A DNA stretch of 64,000 nt from Vibrio sp. SCSIO 43136 (GCF_023716565.1 NZ_CP071849.1:1550001-1614000); one strand, 5' to 3'; shown: positions 53,333 to 63,218, numbered from the stretch's first letter. The notes: generated from the letters alone by a model not told the origin. Program-made: numbers and translations.

Positions 53333-54346
53333 TTATTGAGCGATCGGAGAACAAGAATCCCGTTCTACCAACTCGCATGGGATGACAATTTTTTCTAGCG
53401 TTTTGCTTTTCGATTTTACTTTACTAAGCAATAACTTGGCACTTAATTCTCCCGTTTTGTAAGCATCCTGTTTCACTACAGTCACTGGGACTTTAAATAG
53501 CTCCACCATAGGAATGTCATCAAAGCCAATCAGTGATACGTCTTGTGGAATTTTAAATGATGAGCCATCTAAGTCTTTAAGCACATCGGTTGTTAATGCC
53601 AAGTGTTGGCTAAAAAAAGCGGTGGGCGGATTGGCTTGGGATAGGATTTTTGTCGGTGCTTGATCAAAGCCGTGCTGTCTGTCCCAGTAATGAATTAAAT
53701 CGGTATCCAACTTAATGTCATGCTTTTCGAGGGCATCGACGTAACCTTGATAACGTGCCTTGCGGGAATTACTGAGAGAAAAATCTTGAGTCAAAAAGCT
53801 AATACGGCGATGACCAAGCTTGATCAAATGCTCAGTTGCTTCAAACGCTGCCTGTCGGTAGTCAGACAAGACCATATCACTCGGAGCATCATCGTATTCC
53901 AACTGGAATTGTACTAAAGGTATACCTTGCTCAACATATTCTCGGATCAGGTCATTATTTTTGCCCGAAGAAGTAATGATGATGCCATCCGCACGCATCT
54001 CTTTTAAATTGGTTAATGCTCGGCGCTCTATATCTGGGTCGAAGTCAGTATTGTAGATGAACACATTGAACTGACTGCCTTTGCAAAAGTCATCGATACC
54101 TCGCAACACTCGACTGGTGTTAAAGCCTGTAATATCGCGCACGATAACGCCTATCGTTTTGGTCGAATCCGTTTTTAAGCTTCTCGCTATAGGGTTGGGT
54201 ACATAGTTAAGTTCGGCAACGGCTAACTTAATACGCTCTTTCGTCGCTTCTGACATATGGCCAAAACGGCCATTTAGATATTGTGAGACGGTGCTTTTCG
54301 ACACGCCTGCTTTCTCAGCAACATCGATAATTCTAACTTTTGTCAT
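53333..54346 (-). CDS. LacI-family regulator (KdgR-like)
   Basis: 337 residues. VRIIDVAEKAGVSKSTVSQYLNGRF is the helix-turn-helix with hinge helix YVPNPIARSLKTDSTKTIGV. Sugar-binding domain ends LIGFDDIPMVELF. I start at ATG 54346; the frame extends 21 codons further upstream through the promoter. It faces manD, and two overlapping palindromes lie just before manD, so it is the likely repressor. LacI-type KdgR proteins respond to keto-deoxy sugar acids. Confidence 0.87.
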   Translation of the reverse strand: MTKVRIIDVAEKAGVSKSTVSQYLNGRFGHMSEATKERIKLAVAELNYVPNPIARSLKTDSTKTIGVIVRDITGFNTSRVLRGIDDFCKGSQFNVFIYNTDFDPDIERRALTNLKEMRADGIIITSSGKNNDLIREYVEQGIPLVQFQLEYDDAPSDMVLSDYRQAAFEATEHLIKLGHRRISFLTQDFSLSNSRKARYQGYVDALEKHDIKLDTDLIHYWDRQHGFDQAPTKILSQANPPTAFFSQHLALTTDVLKDLDGSSFKIPQDVSLIGFDDIPMVELFKVPVTVVKQDAYKTGELSAKLLLSKVKSKSKTLEKIVIPCELVERDSCSPIAQ

Positions 54347-54385
54347 ACAAATTCTTTTTTTGTTATCTAAGTCATGTTTGGCTGA

Positions 54386-54414
54386 TTGACATACTAACCA
54401 ATGATCCATAAATT
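54386..54414 (+). promoter_or_regulatory. Candidate manD promoter
   Basis: TTGACA (54386-54391), 17-bp spacer, TAAATT (54409-54414, 4 of 6 against TATAAT). The operators at 54426 begin at the expected start point. Confidence 0.5.
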
Positions 54415-54425
54415 ATCGAGTAAAT

Positions 54426-54455
54426 CGATTTGGTAAATCGGTTTTGTAAACCGAT
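54426..54455. promoter_or_regulatory. Two overlapping LacI-type operators
   Basis: CGATTTGGTAAATCG (54426-54440) and ATCGGTTTTGTAAACCGAT (54437-54455) are both perfect palindromes with 3-nt centres (GGT, TGT), sharing ATCG and offset by about 13 bp. They end 21 bp before the manD start. Confidence 0.72.
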
Positions 54456-54476
54456 AAACATGAGAAGGATCAACAA

Positions 54477-55697
54477 ATGAAAATCGAACAAGTGAAAGTT
54501 TTTGTATGTGCTCCCGGCCGTAACTTCGTTACCGTAAAGATTGAAACGGATGAAGGCGTTTATGGTATTGGTGATGCGACACTCAACGGCCGTGAGATGG
54601 CAGTAGCGACCTACCTTGAAGAGCATGTTGCGCCTTGTTTGGTTGGACGTGATCCTCACATGATCGAAGATATCTGGCAGTACCTATACAAAGGTGTTTA
54701 TTGGCGCCGTGGTCCTGTTACCATGGCAGCGATTGCTGCCATCGATATGGCACTTTGGGATATCAAAGGTAAAGTTGCTGGTCTTCCGGTGTACCAACTG
54801 CTCGGTGGTAAGAGCCGTACAGGTGTTACTGTTTATGCTCATGCAAACGGTGAAACTATCGAAGATACGTTAGATAAAGCGGAGGCGTTGAAAGAACAAG
54901 GCTTCAAAGCTATCCGTCTTCAATGCGCCGTTCCAGGTATGAAAGAAACCTATGGTGTGCTAGGCGATAAGAAAGACTACTTCGAGTTGCAAGGCAATCG
55001 CCCACTTCCACCTGAGCAAGAATGGTCAACTCCAAAATACATGAAGATAGTACCAGAGCTATGTAAGCAAGCTCGTGAGCGCTTGGGTGATGATATTTTG
55101 CTAACACACGATGTTCATAGCCGTCTTACACCTATTGAATCTGCACGTCTGGGCAAACTGCTAGAGCCATACAATCTGACGTTCCTCGAAGACTCGTCGA
55201 TTGCGGAAAATCAAGACAACTACAAGATCATCCGAAACCACACCACCATCCCATTGGCGCTAGGTGAAACCTACAACACTATTTGGGATTGCAAAGAGCT
55301 TTTAGAAAATCAACTGATCGATTACATCCGCACCGCAGCGACCCATGCAGGTGGTATTACAGCGATGAAGCGTATTGCTGATTTTGCGGCAGTATATAAC
55401 GCACGTACTGCGCCACACGGCGCACCTGATCTTTCGCCAATTTGTTTTGCTGCGCATATGCACCTAAACATCTCAACACCGAATTTCGGCCTTCAAGAAT
55501 TTGTTGGCTTTGGCAACGAAAAAACCAAAGAAGTGTTCCCTGGCGACGAGACAACGCTAGAAAACGGCATGCTAATGATCAGCGATAAACCGGGTCTAGG
55601 AATCGACTTTGATGAAGAAGCCGCAGCGAAATACCCGTACAAACGTTCTTACCTGCCTGTAAGCCGTTTGGAAGATGGGACACTGTGGCACTGGTAA
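54477..55697 (+). CDS. manD: Mannonate dehydratase-type enolase superfamily (ManD/RspA)
   Basis: 406 residues, enolase-superfamily fold. The N-terminus ([29 protein letters not shown], landmark) and the C-terminal [22 protein letters not shown] match ManD/RspA proteins. Metal ligands Asp212 (LTHDVHS), Glu238 (FLEDSS) and Glu264 (LGETYN); [21 protein letters not shown] is conserved. High-activity and near-inactive ManD members exist, so activity is uncertain. If active, it turns D-mannonate into KDG, feeding kdgK and eda at 257 and 1. AGAAGGATC ribosome site. Confidence 0.85.
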   Translation: MKIEQVKVFVCAPGRNFVTVKIETDEGVYGIGDATLNGREMAVATYLEEHVAPCLVGRDPHMIEDIWQYLYKGVYWRRGPVTMAAIAAIDMALWDIKGKVAGLPVYQLLGGKSRTGVTVYAHANGETIEDTLDKAEALKEQGFKAIRLQCAVPGMKETYGVLGDKKDYFELQGNRPLPPEQEWSTPKYMKIVPELCKQARERLGDDILLTHDVHSRLTPIESARLGKLLEPYNLTFLEDSSIAENQDNYKIIRNHTTIPLALGETYNTIWDCKELLENQLIDYIRTAATHAGGITAMKRIADFAAVYNARTAPHGAPDLSPICFAAHMHLNISTPNFGLQEFVGFGNEKTKEVFPGDETTLENGMLMISDKPGLGIDFDEEAAAKYPYKRSYLPVSRLEDGTLWHW

Positions 55698-55738
55698 ACA
55701 ATTGATTTGTAATTAACTAAGATTTCGCTTAACAATAG

Positions 55739-55778
55739 AACCTCTCATCGTAGTTCACTTACTAGGTGAGAGGTTTTT
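55739..55778 (+). terminator. Terminator of manD
   Basis: AACCTCTCA (55739-55747) with TGAGAGGTT (55767-55775), 19-nt loop, T-run. Confidence 0.78.
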
Positions 55779-55855
55779 GCTTTACGATAGAAATAGATTA
55801 CCCTAATGGGCATATCATAATACTATTTGCTCTTTGCTATTGTTAAGGACACTCC

Positions 55856-56812
55856 ATGGAAACCCTGCTTCAGCAGCTCTATTTTTCGTTTTCAATTACC
55901 GGTCCTATCTGCCTAATGCTAGTCCTTGGGGTAGTGTTTAAGCGTATCGGTTGGATAAACGAAAACTTCATTGATGTCGCTTCAAAGCTGGTGTTTAAAG
56001 TAACCCTTCCAGTCATGCTGTTTCTGAGCATCGCCAGTTCAGATCACGACTTCAGTGCGGCCAGTGACTTCGTTCAGTTTGGCGCAGTGGCGAGTATCCT
56101 CTTTTTTATCTTTACCACCCTCTCGACTAAGCTCTTTTTCCGAGGGTCTCCAGATCAAGGGGTGATCACCCAATGCGGTTTTCGCGCCAATACTGCCATT
56201 ATCGGCATCGCTTATGTTGCAAGTGCTTATGGTGAAGATGGCGTTGCCTTAGCAGCACTGTACGTAGCGACAACAACCTTTATTTACAACGTAGAAGCGG
56301 TGATTTGCTTATCACCGAAAGGGGAAACGACATTTTCACAAGCAGCTAAGCTGATGATGACAACCTTAACTAAGAACCCACTGATCATCGGGATCTTAGC
56401 GGGTACTGCGTTCTTCCTGCTCTCTCTCCCTATCCCACAGATGGTTGAAGATGCTGGTAACTATTTATCACGCATGACATTGCCTTTAGCACTACTATGT
56501 ACTGGTGGCTCTCTTAACCTAGGCTCAATGAAGAAGGACACAGGGCCAGCTTGGTTTGCTACCAGCTATAAGCTAGTGGTAGCACCGCTAGTCATCACAG
56601 TAAGTGCATACTTACTTGGGTTTAGAGGTGTCGAGTTGGGTATTTTGTACTTAATGAACGCCGCACCAGTGGCTGCCGCAGCTTATGTGATGGCTCGTTC
56701 TATGGGAGGAAACGCAACGTTAACGGCGAATGTCATCGCCATGAGTACAGCGATCTCTACCATCACTTGCACCTTAGGGCTTGTTATTCTATCGAGTTTT
56801 AAGCTGTTATAA
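55856..56812 (+). CDS. AEC-family permease (auxin-efflux carrier)
   Basis: 318 residues, ten hydrophobic spans. FKRIGWINENFIDVASKLVFKVTLPVMLFLSIA (landmark) and the C-half TLPLALLCTGGSLNLG are AEC motifs; malate, malonate and other organic acids are known cargoes. Strand and spacing suggest it could share control with manD (150 bp upstream), but a terminator lies between. Confidence 0.82.
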   Translation: METLLQQLYFSFSITGPICLMLVLGVVFKRIGWINENFIDVASKLVFKVTLPVMLFLSIASSDHDFSAASDFVQFGAVASILFFIFTTLSTKLFFRGSPDQGVITQCGFRANTAIIGIAYVASAYGEDGVALAALYVATTTFIYNVEAVICLSPKGETTFSQAAKLMMTTLTKNPLIIGILAGTAFFLLSLPIPQMVEDAGNYLSRMTLPLALLCTGGSLNLGSMKKDTGPAWFATSYKLVVAPLVITVSAYLLGFRGVELGILYLMNAAPVAAAAYVMARSMGGNATLTANVIAMSTAISTITCTLGLVILSSFKLL

Positions 56813-56876
56813 CGGCCGTGTATTGAATCTACTAAATGCGTTTCTAATTAGAGTTGTGCTAGCTTTCTAGCACAAC

Positions 56877-59294
56877 TTAACTACGAACCTGAATAGGCAA
56901 CGGCACACTATTTCCGACAAACTTGTCGCTGACCACCGGATGTCCGAAATAATACCCCTGAAAGTTCACACACCCCTGGCTGACTAACAAATCGAGCTGA
57001 GTCTGAGTCTCTACACCTTCAGCAATCACCTCTAAATCCAGGCGTTTTGCCATGGTCAAAATGACATCAATCAGTGGTGAGGTATCTGTCCCATCAGTCA
57101 GCCCGTTAACAAAGGAGCGATCAATTTTCAGCTCATCTAGGGGAAGTTCTTTAAGGTAACGTAACGACGAATAACCCGTTCCAAAATCATCAATAGAAAA
57201 TGCGATTCCCTTTGTTTTGAGCTGAAGCATTTTGTTTTTGGCGACTTCAAAGTTGTTCAACAACAGGTTTTCCGTTATTTCCAGAACAATCAGATTGCCT
57301 GGTATCTCGTACTTATCAAGAAGATTGGTGATGTATGTGACAAAATCTACCTGGAGGAAAAAAGAAGGGCTGACGTTCACAGACAGACGTTCAATCTGGT
57401 CTAGTTTGCCAATCTGTCGCCAAGTCGCCAAATGTGACATGCTCTCTTCTAGAACCCATTTATCGATGTCAATTATGAGCCCGCTCTCCTCAGCATGGGG
57501 GATAAAAAATCCAGGCATGACTAGCCCATGCTTTGGACTGTTCCACCTTACCAGCACTTCTCCTCTTAAACGGCTTTTACCTATACTAACCTGAGGCTGT
57601 ACCCAAATCTCAAACTGGTTTTTCTCCAAAGCAATATGGATCCCCTCTTCCAGCTCAAGCAGATGCTGGGCAGCGTATTGCATTTCTCGTTCAAAAAACT
57701 GCACCCCATTGCGCCCTAGAGATTTTGCTTTGTACATAGCTGTATCTGCCCGGCGAATTAGCTCACTGGCATCAACGTTCTCGTCCGGAAAAAAAGCGAT
57801 ACCAATACTGGCAGTAGTATGCAGAGTCGCATCATCAAGAATTAGTGGCTTCGATAGACTATTTGCTAGCTCACGTGCCAGCACCATGGCTTTCTCGGCA
57901 GCATATTCTGGACTGTCCGCCAGATCAGATAGGGCAACGACAAACTCATCTCCCCCTAAACGACCACATATCGCTTTAGCTTTAAAAATGGAACGAGTAC
58001 GAGATGCAACTTCGATCAACACTTGGTCACCGACACCATGTCCCAAGGAGTCATTGATTTTTTTGAACTGATCTAAATCAAAGTAGAGAAGCGCACCATA
58101 CTTGCTCTCCTCATGATGCTGTTGGATCAACTCTTCAATCTGCTGAGAGAAAAGGCTGCGATTGGCTAACTGAGTCAATGAGTCATAATAGGCAAGCTCA
58201 TGAATCTTTTTCTGAGCAATCACTCTTTCAGTGACGTCCCGTGCATTGACCATCACAAATGCGTTGCCATCAACATCAAAATAGGTCGCACGGCACTCCA
58301 GATGCACCTTTTCATCATTCCCGCCAACCATGCTGACAAACTCATCATCGTAACTATGTACACTATGTGCTGCTATTTTCTTGAACAGAACTTCCATCTC
58401 TGCGACAGAGAAGAGCTGACTAAACTCGGCCAAGCTGCGTCCATTAAGCGTGTCAAAACTCAGCCCCAGTAACTCTTCTGCCAGTTTATTTACAAACTGC
58501 ACCTGTGTATTGGGATGGCAAAGAAACATAGCCTCACTGGAGTTCTCCATCAGCAAGCGAGAAAAGCGTTCACTTGTTGCGAGACTGTCCACCATTTCGG
58601 TCAATTTTACCGAAGCCGCCTGATTGGCTTGCCACTCGTTACTAAAACGTTCCACCAGCAAACCAAGTTCATCGTCCCTGATATAAGGCAATGGCTCCAT
58701 GCTCTTCCCAGAGCTTAGGTTGGTTACCCACAACCCAATTTTCATCACCGGCTTAGATATGTACACATAATTAAGAAGCACAAGAATTGCTGCTAGCAGC
58801 AAGGTAAAAATCAATGCGATGCCAAGGTTGATCTGGACCTCCTTGACTAATTCATTAGCTAACACTGATTCGTCAACATAGATTGTTAGCGTCGCATTCT
58901 GCTTGCGTGAGCTGACACTGATTTGAAAGGATTGCTCTGGTGGCATGTTTACCAAATATGATGCAGCTTGAATATACGGAGACATGGCATAGGTCTCCGC
59001 ACGTTGTTTATCCCCTAATGCGTCACCAAAATCATCATAAAAGGCTGCTCTTTTAATTAAGGGTTGGCGAATAAGAGACATTAATATCTCTTCGGTTTGC
59101 TCTTCGTCGAGGGTATAAACGGCACTACTCAATGTATCCCGGTGCAAATCAACCGAACGGGCAATAATCTCTGCCTGAACAACTCTATCTTTCTCAAGAT
59201 TTAAGTAAACATGGACAGCAGCCGAAAGCCCCCCGCATAACATAGATGCGATAAAAACGTATATGGTTTGCTTAATAGAGAGACTTAACTTCAT
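56877..59294 (-). CDS. GGDEF-EAL dual-domain cyclic di-GMP enzyme
   Basis: 805 residues: span about 10-30, periplasmic sensor, span about 160-180, HAMP-like linker, a PAS domain (MENSSEAMFLCHPNTQVQFVNKLAEELLG), GGDEF (LGGDEFVVAL) and EAL. GEVLVRW holds the EAL glutamate as EVL; LEITENLLL, DDFGTGYSSLRYL and LKIDRSFV, AEGVET are all present, so phosphodiesterase activity is likely. GGDEF is intact too. Starts 27 bp after the SBP gene on the same strand. Confidence 0.9.
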   Translation of the reverse strand: MKLSLSIKQTIYVFIASMLCGGLSAAVHVYLNLEKDRVVQAEIIARSVDLHRDTLSSAVYTLDEEQTEEILMSLIRQPLIKRAAFYDDFGDALGDKQRAETYAMSPYIQAASYLVNMPPEQSFQISVSSRKQNATLTIYVDESVLANELVKEVQINLGIALIFTLLLAAILVLLNYVYISKPVMKIGLWVTNLSSGKSMEPLPYIRDDELGLLVERFSNEWQANQAASVKLTEMVDSLATSERFSRLLMENSSEAMFLCHPNTQVQFVNKLAEELLGLSFDTLNGRSLAEFSQLFSVAEMEVLFKKIAAHSVHSYDDEFVSMVGGNDEKVHLECRATYFDVDGNAFVMVNARDVTERVIAQKKIHELAYYDSLTQLANRSLFSQQIEELIQQHHEESKYGALLYFDLDQFKKINDSLGHGVGDQVLIEVASRTRSIFKAKAICGRLGGDEFVVALSDLADSPEYAAEKAMVLARELANSLSKPLILDDATLHTTASIGIAFFPDENVDASELIRRADTAMYKAKSLGRNGVQFFEREMQYAAQHLLELEEGIHIALEKNQFEIWVQPQVSIGKSRLRGEVLVRWNSPKHGLVMPGFFIPHAEESGLIIDIDKWVLEESMSHLATWRQIGKLDQIERLSVNVSPSFFLQVDFVTYITNLLDKYEIPGNLIVLEITENLLLNNFEVAKNKMLQLKTKGIAFSIDDFGTGYSSLRYLKELPLDELKIDRSFVNGLTDGTDTSPLIDVILTMAKRLDLEVIAEGVETQTQLDLLVSQGCVNFQGYYFGHPVVSDKFVGNSVPLPIQVRS

Positions 59295-59321
59295 TGGAGG
59301 AACAACTCTTCTATAGGCATA

Positions 59322-60053
59322 CTAAAAATATTTTCTTTGTATCGTTTCGTATGTTCCATTTTGCTTTATTGCTTGTAGGCCGCGATTAAAAGATGTAACT
59401 ATTTGCTCGCTATTCGGATAAGGTTTGCTCACACATAAATGTAGCGAAATGGATGCCACATCCTCGATATATGTAACCTTGAGGTTTTCTTGAGACTGCA
59501 TTTTTTTCGCTATATGCATTGTTGGAATTTCGGGCCCGTAAAAGACATCCACACCGCGATGTAGCACACTAACCAGTGCTGAACGCATATCCTTTGAAGG
59601 CAGGTATTCAATACCGTGCGCCTCCAACTTGTTTGTTGCCCCCCAACCCGCAATAGTGGTAACGCTATAACCTGCAAGGTCATTCAGGTTATTAATCGGT
59701 TCCGTTTGCGTTTCTTTTCGGGTAATAGCAGTTTGCCGAGTGGTACTAATATACTCGCTAAATAGCATATATTTTTCCCGCCCTTTTCTCTTACTGCATG
59801 ATAACCCCCCAGCGACTTCTCCGACTTGCATTAATTTCATTACACGTTTCCAAGGAAGAACATCAAATTTCACTTCCTGACCACTTTCTTGAAATGCAGC
59901 CGCAACCACTTCAACATCCATACCAGATATCTCGTTGTCACTATTTACGATCATATAGGGAGGATAGTGAACGACATAAAAGGTCAGCGGCTCCTGTGCA
60001 CTCACTAGGCCACTAAATATAAATATGAAAAACAAAATAATCTTACGCATCAT
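59322..60053 (-). CDS. Periplasmic binding protein (SBP_bac_3) upstream of GGDEF-EAL
   Basis: 243 residues with signal peptide (MMRKIILFFIFIFSGLVSA). LTFYVVHYPPYMIVNSDNEISGMDVEVVAAAF is the type 3 solute-binding start; DVLPWKRVMKLMQVGEVAGG follows. It precedes the GGDEF-EAL gene by 27 bp on the same strand, so they form one unit. A periplasmic protein presenting a ligand to the membrane enzyme's sensor is a likely role. Confidence 0.83.
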   Translation of the reverse strand: MMRKIILFFIFIFSGLVSAQEPLTFYVVHYPPYMIVNSDNEISGMDVEVVAAAFQESGQEVKFDVLPWKRVMKLMQVGEVAGGLSCSKRKGREKYMLFSEYISTTRQTAITRKETQTEPINNLNDLAGYSVTTIAGWGATNKLEAHGIEYLPSKDMRSALVSVLHRGVDVFYGPEIPTMHIAKKMQSQENLKVTYIEDVASISLHLCVSKPYPNSEQIVTSFNRGLQAIKQNGTYETIQRKYF

Positions 60054-60500
60054 CAGTTCACTATTTTCATAATCATTTATAAAACTAACTGTTTATATTC
60101 TGAAAGGCAACGGTGTTTTGCTCCTGTCCGCCGTTAGGTGGATAGTTAAAAACCCTGCGCATGTCTGTCATCCACACAGCAAAGCCCCGAAACCATTGCG
60201 CTGTTCCATATACAAGCATAGAAACGTATAAGAGGTATTACCAGATTCCGAACAGTGCTCTTGCACCCTGTCCCTCAGCGCCCCCTTTGCAAACGGCGGG
60301 CACTTTTTACCTCAACTCCTCAATTTCTTCATAATTGCTCTGCAATGCCTAATTACGCTCTCTACTCGAACATAATTTAGCGAATGATCTTGAGCACACG
60401 TCAATCAAATCGTCATATTCGACTCATACACTGCTCAAGACAGGCGACTCACTCACCGTGGGAGCCGTATTGCTATCTATACCTATTCAAGGAAGAGAGA
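60054..60500. other. Intergenic region, no gene recognised
   Basis: 447 bp upstream of the divergent SBP and stub genes. The 60384-60500 part is the upstream extension of the stub frame, which I reject for lack of a ribosome site. GC-rich patches near 60120-60300 show no clear RNA or terminator. Confidence 0.45.
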
Positions 60501-61127
60501 ATGATGGATAGAGCATTTAAGTGGTTCACTTTAGTCAACAGCGCCATTTGTGTGATGGCACTACTTTACCTAATGAGTAAATGGGCAGGAGAGTTTTACT
60601 ACACCTATCAACTAGACCAACTGCAACAGGCCCAAGTCTCTTATAATGAGTTAAGCCATGATATAACGTCGGCTCACCGCTACATCGTCATGCTGTCCGA
60701 CCAAGACGCTAGCAAACTGCCTTCAGTAATAGCGCAACTAGCAAAGGCACATACCCACCTGGCCGATATCAACACTAACTTGCCGCAGTCTCATACAGTG
60801 CAAAACCTAACCGCAGCGCTAAAAGACGTAGAGACCAACCTCGACCTTCTAACGCAACTAGATACGGCATCGCAGAGCCAAGCCATGCACCGACTTCCCT
60901 ACCAATTTGGAAACCAAGTACGTACCTTACTTAATGACTTGGGTATTGAGCTCCACCTTAACGTGGCAAAAACCATCAAACAGGCACAGTCTCAAACACA
61001 AGCAAGTCGTTATTTGCACCATGTGGCTGGGATTTATATCGGTATCTCACTTCTGCTTTTGCTGTTTTTCACCGTCAGCAAACACCCTATGATGAGACGT
61101 AGCTTAATTACACACTCACCCCGATAA
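60501..61127 (+). CDS. Second sensor-only membrane stub
   Basis: 208 residues: span about 8-28, helical periplasmic region (30-178; heptad-like Leu/Ala pattern, Q-rich), span about 180-200, short basic tail. ATG 60501 (GGAAGAGAGA upstream); ATG 60504 is also possible. No output domain. It resembles the stub at 34524 in architecture rather than sequence. Partner unknown; the neighbouring SBP/GGDEF-EAL pair is a candidate. Confidence 0.6.
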   Translation: MMDRAFKWFTLVNSAICVMALLYLMSKWAGEFYYTYQLDQLQQAQVSYNELSHDITSAHRYIVMLSDQDASKLPSVIAQLAKAHTHLADINTNLPQSHTVQNLTAALKDVETNLDLLTQLDTASQSQAMHRLPYQFGNQVRTLLNDLGIELHLNVAKTIKQAQSQTQASRYLHHVAGIYIGISLLLLLFFTVSKHPMMRRSLITHSPR

Positions 61128-61181
61128 ATTTGGAAATTAAGAATCCTAATTTTTTGTAGCTCAAGTGCGATTAGTAGGAGG

Positions 61182-61207
61182 GCCCTGCCCTGTTTTCAGG
61201 TCAGGGC
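61182..61207. terminator. Hairpin between stub and HEPN genes
   Basis: GCCCTG-C-CCTG (61182-61192) pairs with CAGG-T-CAGGGC (61197-61207) around TTTT, one mismatch. Short T-run on the right. Confidence 0.55.
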
Positions 61208-61328
61208 TTTGGTAATAGGAGATCTTGCCATGCAGGACAGAGGTTAGAACAAAAACTAGAGGGAATTAAGCTAGAGTCACAAGACAATTTACTTAAATAG
61301 AAAACCTAAAGTTATCTATAACACGGTT

Positions 61329-63125
61329 TTAGCGATGCATACTTAACCAGCTCACTAGCTGTTCATCTTTGATAACCACATTCCCGGCTTTTATAGACGT
61401 AATATGCCCATTACGCTTTTTACCAGAAAGCCCTCTCGAAGGGTCCATTTCGCCAAAAATCCTTTTTGCCTCAAACTGATAACGGATGAATGCTTCCTCT
61501 GGAGACTTAATGCTCTTGGACTTATGTACCATGTAAACAAGTGCATTTAATGTGCTGCGAAGATAATGTTCCAAGTTTACGATCAAAAGTTCAAGTCGCT
61601 CATGTGGAGATGCGTTGTGAACAATCGCATTTCTTACGCGATATATTCGATGGATGTGTAATTCCACTTTGCGCTCATGCGCTTCAATTTTTTGTGCTAG
61701 TTCGAATGGACTAGAGCACAGTTCCATAAAGTTACCGAATCGGTATTGAGCATAAGGGTGCTCACTTAGTCGTTTATTGACCTCACTAGCAAAATCTTTT
61801 CGTTTAAGTGCATTGTAAATAGTCCCTAGATCAGCATCTTGAACCAGTATGTTACCAATCGCTGTCCAATTCAGCGATTTTGCGCACCCTCTCAGGGCAA
61901 ACAACTGCTTTACTGGGTAATCAAGAGCAATACATGGTAATACAGCTTTTATTACATGTTCATCATGTCTCAGAGGACCATCCTCATCGATTAGGGTCAA
62001 TGACTCCAGTGCCGACCAAAAAGCGGTAAACCTACTTTCAAGACTTTTCTCATTCACACCATTTTGGAAGAAACGAAAAGCTGCGCTGATTTTGTTACCT
62101 GTCTTTATTGAACCTTTTTGTCTAAGGTGACTCACCGCATCTATGTATATGGATAGATCATCACTGGCCCAGCGATCGAGAGAGTTGCTTAAGTCTTTGT
62201 CAAATCTAGGCAATGACTTAGACTCTCCCGATTCGTCTACTACAGTTACTTTCGAGCCAATTTGAATTTCATTTTTGCCTAGGAAATACGAGAACAAATC
62301 TAAAGCTTGAAGAATACGCTTTTCGGCAAGTTGGCGCGCAGAACTGTATGAAATGGCAGCAACTTTTATTGTAGCATTGACAATATGATTTCTGTTGGCA
62401 ACTTGCTCTGGCACTTCAAACTGACAATCTTCCAAAGTTTGCACTTCAGTTCGGCTTAACAACTCGAACAGTGATTTATTGTCGAGGCTTAGCTTTACTG
62501 TATAAGCCTTAGTGTCGAGAGTGATTTTGCTGGTGAAGTTTTCGAAAGCATCAATAAAAGCGACATCATCTCTACGCTTCTTCAAATAATTCCTGCATAA
62601 AAGGTAGCATTCAGAAGTCGGCATACCGAGAGTTACGAGGTGGCTCAAAAGAGCATTAGCTTTAATATTAATGGTTGTTAGTGCTTCTGAACCAGAATCT
62701 GCTCCGTCTGCAAGTCGCTGTCTCAAGTCTTGCACTACTTCATTTCTATAGTGCAAAATCAGCAGGTCTTTTACCTCTTGCAGCAAGCTAACGACCAATT
62801 CCTTTTGGTTTTCAAGTGGTTCACCATGACTAGAAAAAATGTCATTTAGCTTTTTAGGAATACCATTAAAGCAAGCAGCGCCTAGAATTGTATCTTTATC
62901 TATAAATGAAGTAAGTTCCTCAACAACATGCTTTCGTTTTTCTGGTGCTCGGTGCTTGTTTCCTAAAGAGTATAAGTCCAGCAGTTCTAACACCGAATTT
63001 AGCGTATTATTATATGAGACTCGATCACTGTCTAAACTTTTGACATTGCTCATGCTAGCCCAGCATTCAATAAAGAACAGCTGTTGTTTCTCCAGATTTC
63101 GGTTAATCTCCTTGAAAATGCGCAT
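61329..63125 (-). CDS. HEPN-domain protein, candidate ApeA-like phage defence
   Basis: 598 residues, no signal peptide or span. The C-terminal part has a HEPN-type RNase motif: RVRNAIVHN, with Arg498 and His503 in R-x4-H spacing. About 130 residues earlier, RFTAFWSALESLTLID (365-380) resembles the R-F-x-x-L-W-x-A-L-E-S-L segment of ApeA-like HEPN proteins. The N-terminal half is helical and unrecognised. The gene is isolated, in AT-rich DNA and flanked by noncoding sequence on both sides, as is common for single-gene abortive-infection systems. Assignment is by motif, not by a search. Confidence 0.65.
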   Translation of the reverse strand: MRIFKEINRNLEKQQLFFIECWASMSNVKSLDSDRVSYNNTLNSVLELLDLYSLGNKHRAPEKRKHVVEELTSFIDKDTILGAACFNGIPKKLNDIFSSHGEPLENQKELVVSLLQEVKDLLILHYRNEVVQDLRQRLADGADSGSEALTTINIKANALLSHLVTLGMPTSECYLLCRNYLKKRRDDVAFIDAFENFTSKITLDTKAYTVKLSLDNKSLFELLSRTEVQTLEDCQFEVPEQVANRNHIVNATIKVAAISYSSARQLAEKRILQALDLFSYFLGKNEIQIGSKVTVVDESGESKSLPRFDKDLSNSLDRWASDDLSIYIDAVSHLRQKGSIKTGNKISAAFRFFQNGVNEKSLESRFTAFWSALESLTLIDEDGPLRHDEHVIKAVLPCIALDYPVKQLFALRGCAKSLNWTAIGNILVQDADLGTIYNALKRKDFASEVNKRLSEHPYAQYRFGNFMELCSSPFELAQKIEAHERKVELHIHRIYRVRNAIVHNASPHERLELLIVNLEHYLRSTLNALVYMVHKSKSIKSPEEAFIRYQFEAKRIFGEMDPSRGLSGKKRNGHITSIKAGNVVIKDEQLVSWLSMHR

Positions 63126-63218
63126 ACCTTGCTCAATCCACCAGTGTCAGTTATACTCATCCACATCATACAGATTTTACATCAATAGCACACTAAGCTG
63201 TTGATTCCGAAAAAAACG

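Noticed and set aside
57540..57570. EVL instead of EAL in the GGDEF-EAL protein as evidence for inactivity
   Set aside because: The catalytic Glu is the first residue and is kept; A-to-V at the second place is common in active EAL enzymes.
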